From contig OZ241916.1 of assembly GCA_965203865.1 (NCBI GenBank), positions 434,001-498,000 of the forward strand: a DNA stretch of 64,000 bases, given 5' to 3'. Position 1 is the first letter of the stretch, and each line of letters begins with the position of its first letter. The position numbers and the translations under genes are program-made. The stretch comes from G965200765 sp965203865. Lineage in GTDB: Bacteria > Pseudomonadota > Gammaproteobacteria > Arenicellales > JAJDZL01. Below the pieces are notes generated by a model that saw nothing but the letters and a program-made list of their open reading frames with translations, made no database searches and had not been told where the DNA came from. This document shows positions 59,056 through 64,000 of the stretch, in pieces.

Positions 59056-61443
59056 TCAGATTTGGCTTGACCTGGTTCTACTTTGCTTGGATGGTCCGCG
59101 TTTGAATCTTTTTTTGTTTGGGTTTGCGGCTTTTTCTTCAATCATCTTTTGACATTCCGCCAATTCCAGTTCTTTCGGATCTTTTCCTTTGGGAATGGTT
59201 ACATTGGTCTTGCCGTCAGTTGTGTAAGGACCGAATCGACCGTTCAGTACAAGAATTCCATTTCCAAAGTCTTTGATTACACGATTCGCATCTTCCACTT
59301 CTTTTTTCTTTATCAACTCAAGGACTTCTTCAGAGGTGATTTTCATCGGATCGTTGTCCCCAAGACTGATATTAACCTTTTTCCCCTTATCCGTTAGCAC
59401 CGCAATATAGGGCCCGAACCGCCCGTCTTTAACAGTGACCTCATAGCCGTCTGGCATTCCTTCAATTGTTCGTGGCAAACTTGGCGTTTCCAGCATCTCG
59501 AGAACATTGTCAAGAGTAATTGAGTACGGGTCCTCGCCAGGCTTCAGATTTCTGAATATGGGTTTCTCTCCATTATCCGATTGCCGTCCTACCTGAATAA
59601 AAAAATGATCGTTCTTGAATCGGACGATCACGTCCCTCCCGGAATCAGAGTGCTGTCCCAGCACTCGCTCAAATCGCGTAGTGGTTTCTTTTTTAACAGT
59701 AACTTCATGCTTGAAGTCACTCCAGAAGCGATTTAGCAGATTGATATGCTTTTCCTTGCCTTTTGCGACTTCGTCCAGATTGTCTTCCAGGTGTGCGGTG
59801 AATTCGTAGTCGACGTACTTTTCAAAATGTTCTGTAAGGAAATCGTTCACAACGCATCCGCGGTCGGTAGGGGTAAAGTTTCTGCTTTCCAGAACCACAT
59901 AATTGCGGTCAAGCAACTTTGAAATAATTGTTGCATATGTAGACGGACGACCGATTCCGTATTCTTCCAGGGTTTTTACCAGGCTGGCCTGGTTGTATTT
60001 TGGGGGCGGCTGAGTAAAATGCTGTTCCGGTACCAGCTTGTCAACCGGCACCAGTTGATCGACTTCCAGCCGGGGAAGTATTTTATCTTCTTCCTTGTTT
60101 TCCTGGGTGTCCTTGTAGACGGCCAGAAATCCCGGATATTTCAATGTTGACCCATGCGCATGAAATAAATAATCGCCGGTCTTCAAATTTACTGATACTT
60201 GGTCATAGATAGCACTATTCATCTGACAGGCCACTGCACGTTTCCATATTAGTTCGTACAGCTTGAATTGATTCTCGTTCAACTGGGATTTGACTTTCTC
60301 CGGGGTTAAAAACACATTTGTTGGCCGTATCGCTTCATGGGCTTCCTGAGCATTCTTGCTTTTGGTTCGATACACGGTCGGCTTGGATGGCAAGTTGTCG
60401 GCACCATGCTTTTTGGAAATAAAATCGCGAATCTGGCTTACAGCAGTGCCGGACAGTGTAACCGAGTCTGTTCGCATATAGGTAATCAATCCTGTTTGCT
60501 GGCCATCAACAGACAATCCTTCATACAATTCCTGTGCTGTGCGCATCAGATTTCTCGCACTTATTCCGAATCTTCTGGTCGCGTCCTGCATCAGGGTGGA
60601 GGTTGTAAACGGTGCAGGCGGATGCCGGGACCGGTTCCTTGCATTGATTTCCATGACTCGGAGATGGTTTCTGGAGCTGTCCTCTTCATGCATTGCTTTG
60701 GAAATTTGGGCAACTATATTGTTTGCGCTTTCTTCGTTGTCAATTTCATGCTTTTCAAGTTTCTTTTCTGCGATATGAGTAAGGCTGGCTGTGACCGGCT
60801 TGTCCGCCTTCAATTGCGCCTCGATGGTCCAATGCTCCTTGGGCACAAATCGATTGATTTCTCTTTGACGCTCAACAATTAGCCGGAGTGCGGGACTTTG
60901 AACGCGTCCTGCTGATAGTCCAGGAGCGAGTTTGGTCCACAGCAGCGGAGAAAGGTTGAAGCCTACGAGATAGTCCAAGGCTGCTCTTGCCTGCTGCGCC
61001 TGAACCAGTTCAACAGAAACCTTTCCGGGCGAATTCATTGCGTCTTCAATAGCATGCGCCGTAACTTCGTGGAATACGATCCGGTGAACAGGCTTCCCAT
61101 TCAGAGCTCCGCGACGCTCGAGTATTTCCAGAACATGAGCAGAAATTGCTTCTCCTTCCCGGTCCGGGTCAGTTGCCAGATACAAGATATCCGAGCTGCG
61201 CATGGCATTTACAATTGCGGATACAAACTTTGTTTTTTGAGGACTGATTCGATATTTCATTTGAAATTCGTTGTCTACATCCACTTGGCCGTCTTTACGT
61301 TCGAGTTCGTATACGTGGCCGCCCGTGGCGAGAATCTCAAATTTCTCTGCGCGGTTCGTTGCGTGTCCCAAAGAATTATTCAAAATTCTTCGTACAGTAC
61401 GAGACTTGGCGGGTGATTCAACTACAACCAGGTTTTGTTTCAT
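59056..61443 (-). CDS. topA: DNA topoisomerase I
   Basis: 795 residues. The N-terminal TOPRIM domain has VVESPAKSRTV and LATDPDREGEAIS. SAGRVQSPALRLIV and the catalytic Tyr322 in GLITYMRTDS follow. The C-terminus carries two Topo-C-type repeats (DGRFGPYIAVLTDKGKK, NGRFGPYTTDGK) and a basic tail (KKRFKRGPSKQSRTRS). The Cys4 zinc ribbons of E. coli TopA are absent, a form common outside the enterobacteria. Relaxes negative supercoils. Transcribed from its own promoter; nadC is upstream on the same strand. Confidence 0.97.
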   Translation of the reverse strand: MKQNLVVVESPAKSRTVRRILNNSLGHATNRAEKFEILATGGHVYELERKDGQVDVDNEFQMKYRISPQKTKFVSAIVNAMRSSDILYLATDPDREGEAISAHVLEILERRGALNGKPVHRIVFHEVTAHAIEDAMNSPGKVSVELVQAQQARAALDYLVGFNLSPLLWTKLAPGLSAGRVQSPALRLIVERQREINRFVPKEHWTIEAQLKADKPVTASLTHIAEKKLEKHEIDNEESANNIVAQISKAMHEEDSSRNHLRVMEINARNRSRHPPAPFTTSTLMQDATRRFGISARNLMRTAQELYEGLSVDGQQTGLITYMRTDSVTLSGTAVSQIRDFISKKHGADNLPSKPTVYRTKSKNAQEAHEAIRPTNVFLTPEKVKSQLNENQFKLYELIWKRAVACQMNSAIYDQVSVNLKTGDYLFHAHGSTLKYPGFLAVYKDTQENKEEDKILPRLEVDQLVPVDKLVPEQHFTQPPPKYNQASLVKTLEEYGIGRPSTYATIISKLLDRNYVVLESRNFTPTDRGCVVNDFLTEHFEKYVDYEFTAHLEDNLDEVAKGKEKHINLLNRFWSDFKHEVTVKKETTTRFERVLGQHSDSGRDVIVRFKNDHFFIQVGRQSDNGEKPIFRNLKPGEDPYSITLDNVLEMLETPSLPRTIEGMPDGYEVTVKDGRFGPYIAVLTDKGKKVNISLGDNDPMKITSEEVLELIKKKEVEDANRVIKDFGNGILVLNGRFGPYTTDGKTNVTIPKGKDPKELELAECQKMIEEKAANPNKKRFKRGPSKQSRTRSSQI

Positions 61444-61496
61444 TTGGTGTTACTAGTGCTGATTATTCGTTTCAAGTATATGATTTTCATAGATTA

Positions 61497-61524
61497 ATTA
61501 TTAACAGAAATTTGCTGTTGTCAA
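61497..61524 (-). promoter_or_regulatory. Predicted topA promoter
   Basis: On the minus strand a perfect TTGACA (61524-61519) and AATAAT (61502-61497, 5 of 6) are separated by 16 bases, about 50 bp before the topA ATG. Convincing sigma-70 match. Confidence 0.6.
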
Positions 61525-61597
61525 ATATATGTATTTCAATGATGCTGAATTTGAATACTTCACGAACTGCCAGCCGATTCAAGCAAGCATATTACGC

Positions 61598-62497
61598 TTA
61601 TTTTACAAATCTCATGGAATAGTCAATTGCCCGTAAATTCTTGGTCAGAGCCCCCACTGAAATGTAGTCCACGCCAGCTTCAGCGACTTCTCGAACATTC
61701 TCCAAATCATAGTTTCCAGATGCTTCCAGCTCGATTTTTTGATTTGTCAACTGAACAGCTTTTTCTATATCTCCAATGGAAAAATTATCCAGCATAATTC
61801 GATTCGCTCCGCTATCAATTGCCACTTCCAGTTCCTTCAAGTTTTCGACTTCAACTTCAACGAGCAGTCCATTTTGTCTTTCTGCCGGCAGTTTCTTGAT
61901 CATGTTGTCTAGCGAATCCGTTGCGAACAAGTGGTTTTCCTTGATCAGCACTCCGTCGTACAATCCAAAGCGATGGTTGTTCCCGCCGCCTGTTCGTACG
62001 GCGTACTTTTGTGCGCTACGAAGCCCGGGCACTGTTTTTCTCGTATCCAGAATTTTGACACCGGTTCCGGAAACTCTTTCCACATACTCGTGCGTAGTCG
62101 TTGCCGTACCGGACAATGTTTGCAGAAAGTTCAGAGCAGTTCTTTCGCCGGACAGGAGAGAGGCCGCATTTCCGTGGATACTGCAAACTACATCATTGCC
62201 TGAAACCGCATCGCCATCATTGACTAGCCACTCGATTGAAATGGAATTGTCAATCTTGTAATAGACCTCATTGAACCATGGGGAGCCGCAGACGATGGCG
62301 CTTTCGCGCACGACAACATTTGCAGTCGCTACTGCATCTGAAGGAATCAGCACAGAGGTAATATCCCCCATGCCAATGTCTTCTTTCAAAGCTTGTGCAA
62401 CGGTTGCGGAAATGTCAATGGGCAGAACTACGTCTGATTTCATTTGAGATAAAAAAATCAATTTGCTGCAATCTGAATCAGTCTTGTCATGATTCAT
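61598..62497 (-). CDS. nadC: Nicotinate-nucleotide pyrophosphorylase (carboxylating)
   Basis: 299 residues from ATG 62497, or 281 from ATG 62443 (MKSDVVLPIDI), which fits the usual length and alignment better. Neither start has a clear ribosome site, so the longer frame is given with that reservation. Quinolinate phosphoribosyltransferase motifs: LSGERTALNFLQTLSG, ILDTRKTVPGLR, GGGNNHRFGLYDGVLIKENH, VEVEVENL and VDYISVGALTK. Makes nicotinate mononucleotide in NAD synthesis. Confidence 0.95.
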   Translation of the reverse strand: MNHDKTDSDCSKLIFLSQMKSDVVLPIDISATVAQALKEDIGMGDITSVLIPSDAVATANVVVRESAIVCGSPWFNEVYYKIDNSISIEWLVNDGDAVSGNDVVCSIHGNAASLLSGERTALNFLQTLSGTATTTHEYVERVSGTGVKILDTRKTVPGLRSAQKYAVRTGGGNNHRFGLYDGVLIKENHLFATDSLDNMIKKLPAERQNGLLVEVEVENLKELEVAIDSGANRIMLDNFSIGDIEKAVQLTNQKIELEASGNYDLENVREVAEAGVDYISVGALTKNLRAIDYSMRFVK

Positions 62498-62552
62498 CAG
62501 TTTATAGAATGTTCAATCAATTTACATCATTCAATTACGACTTTGCTTTAAT

Positions 62553-62753
62553 TTGATTAGATCCCTGAACGAATGCTTCAACTCTGGGGCAGTTCAAAAT
62601 GCCGATGAATATCACGAAGATCATGTCTATTGGGAGCGCCCGCTTGGATGCAGAATTGCAATAGAACATGAAGGCGGTAAATATCTTGGGTTGGAAGATG
62701 AATTTGATCACAGGGTATTCAAGGGTATTGAATTAAGGGTACTGTGTCCTTGA
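62553..62753 (+). CDS. Possible small protein or gene remnant
   Basis: A 66-codon frame from TTG without a ribosome site. Its composition is protein-like (YHEDHVYWERPLGCRIAIEH, then YLGLEDEFDHRVFKGIELR). It diverges from nadC. I do not recognise it. It may be the 3' end of a decayed gene. Confidence 0.25.
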   Translation: MIRSLNECFNSGAVQNADEYHEDHVYWERPLGCRIAIEHEGGKYLGLEDEFDHRVFKGIELRVLCP

Positions 62754-63041
62754 TTGATGTGCCGGGTGCTCTCGTTTACGCTCAACCCTTGCAAATTCAT
62801 TAGTTGCGCAAAAAGACTGCAAATTATGAATTTACGAGAAAGTCGCCAATCTATACGGTATACACAGATGCAGGTTCAAGCCCCCCAATATAAAATTTAA
62901 TGTAGAATTGAAGAAAACGAAGGGACAGCACGACTGAAAATTTCAGGTTCAGTTTGCTGAACCATCAAAATACGAGCGAATATATACCAATTTAGTGATA
63001 AACTGAATGTACCAGTAAAACTATAAAACCGTTAGAGAACT
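62754..63041. other. Intergenic leader of the AMP-binding ligase gene
   Basis: AT-rich, with no open frame. A short GGTTCAAGCCCCCC string near 62873 resembles a tRNA T-arm but lacks a complementary stem. No confident promoter found. Confidence 0.4.
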
Positions 63042-64000
63042 ATGAATTACGACATTTGGAGTAATATCAGTCCATCCTTGGCGAAGCATGGAAATCATCC
63101 TGCGTGGATTCGCCGGGTTCGAAAAGAAGAATCAATTACTTTCGAATACGATCTGGTTTATCGCGGCGCATTGAATTTGGCGGCCAAATTGCGCGACGAG
63201 GGAATTTCAGCCGGCGACAAAGTTAGCTTAATCGCACCCAATGGCCCCGAGTGGGCTGTAGCAGCGTTTGCAGTTTGGAAGCTAGGATGTATCTTGGCTC
63301 CTGTTCATATCGGGAATACAGAGGAAGATATAAGAAAACAGCTGGATGCGCTAGAACCGCATTGCATTTTGGTACACGACTTTAACCTGAAAGACAGCGA
63401 GCATCGCCAGATTGAAATTGAATTGGGTACCGAAAGGGCAGATGAAGAGCTAAAGCAGCCCGTAATGGAGTTGCGCAAGGAAGAAGCAGTAAGAATCTAC
63501 ACATCGGGCAGCACAGGAACACCAAAGATAGTTCGGCTTTCCCATCAAAACGTTTCTACGAATTTTATTTCATGCTCAAAAGTCGTGGTGCTTAACAAGA
63601 ACGACAAGTTTCTGAGTTTGCTTCCCCTGTCCCACATGTTTGAAATGGTTGGCGGGATGCTGCTGCCTTTGTATTGCGGCTGTTCAATCGTCCTCCCGTC
63701 TGTACTCACAGCGGCAGAAGTTCTGGAAGCCATGAAGGAGGAAGAGGTGTCTGTTGTTCTTGCTGTTCCGAGACTGTTTCGAAGTATTAAAGAAGGCATG
63801 GAGAAAAAGTTCGCCGATGGAAGCGTATTTCTGCGCGGCTATATCGGCTTGCTTGGTCAGCTGCCCTTGGGGCTGCGTCAAAAACTGAATGCTCCGCTAA
63901 GGAAGAAGATTAGCCGAAATTTGCGCTACTGGGTTAGCGGCGGGTCTCGCCTGGATCCCACCATCGCTCAATTTTATCGTCGTTTGGGTATTAGTCTGCG
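63042..64000 (+). CDS. AMP-dependent synthetase/ligase, probable acyl-CoA ligase (3' partial)
   Basis: About 319 residues from the ATG at 63042, open at the right edge. It begins with an ANL-family N-terminal domain: FEYDLVYRGALNLAAKLRDEGISAGDKVSLIAPNGPEW. The phosphate-binding motif YTSGSTGTPKIVRLSH has Ser155. LPLSHMFEMVGGMLLPLYCG and YWVSGGSRLDP (the A5-type region) follow. These resemble long-chain acyl-CoA or acyl-ACP ligases, which activate a fatty acid through an acyl-AMP intermediate. The substrate-defining C-terminal half is outside the window. Confidence 0.85.
   Translation, partial: MNYDIWSNISPSLAKHGNHPAWIRRVRKEESITFEYDLVYRGALNLAAKLRDEGISAGDKVSLIAPNGPEWAVAAFAVWKLGCILAPVHIGNTEEDIRKQLDALEPHCILVHDFNLKDSEHRQIEIELGTERADEELKQPVMELRKEEAVRIYTSGSTGTPKIVRLSHQNVSTNFISCSKVVVLNKNDKFLSLLPLSHMFEMVGGMLLPLYCGCSIVLPSVLTAAEVLEAMKEEEVSVVLAVPRLFRSIKEGMEKKFADGSVFLRGYIGLLGQLPLGLRQKLNAPLRKKISRNLRYWVSGGSRLDPTIAQFYRRLGISL

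Noticed and set aside
62860..62900. tRNA-like GGTTCAAGCCCCCC string
   Set aside because: The flanking bases do not form a T-stem and no acceptor, D or anticodon arms are present.

Overview
The window looks like a chromosomal segment of a gammaproteobacterium. The small gene-aroK-aroB unit diverges from a PBP1A (mrcA) gene, and gltB-gltD-pyrF-hemE lies directly downstream on the same strand. Other housekeeping genes are topA, nadC and the start of an AMP-binding ligase gene. Several defence and toxin-antitoxin type loci are interspersed, plus one enormous surface-protein gene. The genus cannot be named from sequence alone.

Layout. (1) 1-30,680 (+): one uninterrupted reading frame, open at the left edge, encoding more than 10,200 residues. 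Reading N to C it has 16 copies of an unnamed 110-140-residue module mixed with Ig-like He_PIG units, then 60 Calx-beta-type repeats (16 'C' and 44 'D' units), a cadherin-like domain, a helical linker and a C-terminal outer-membrane beta-barrel. It is best read as a giant autotransporter-like adhesin. (2) 31,180-35,702: an accessory island with an HEPN/nucleotidyltransferase pair, a one-TM protein behind a promoter whose spacer holds an 11-G tract, a GIY-YIG nuclease and an OLD-like ATPase/TOPRIM protein. (3) 35,808-37,710: an MBL hydrolase and a short DprA-like protein. (4) 47,418-37,729 (-): a 59-aa protein, aroK, aroB, then gltB, gltD, pyrF and hemE, nearly all tightly spaced or overlapping. 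(5) 47,607-50,036 (+): PBP1A. (6) 51,073-50,062 (-): a 23-residue membrane microprotein, a BrnT-like toxin and two paralogous small proteins of an unfamiliar type. (7) 51,519-52,124 (+): a conserved hypothetical. (8) 52,604-58,872 (+): a type III-like restriction-modification pair. The Res reading frame is split exactly at a correctly phased A AAA AAC heptamer, so the nuclease domain lies in the -1 frame. (9) 62,497-59,056 (-): nadC and topA. (10) 63,042 to the right edge (+): an AMP-dependent ligase cut by the window.

The most rewarding places for a second look are the apparent -1 frameshift in Res, the poly-G promoter at 32,346-32,375, the BrnT locus with its duplicated KGWD...EGLG partners, and the homogenised core of the giant repeat array.
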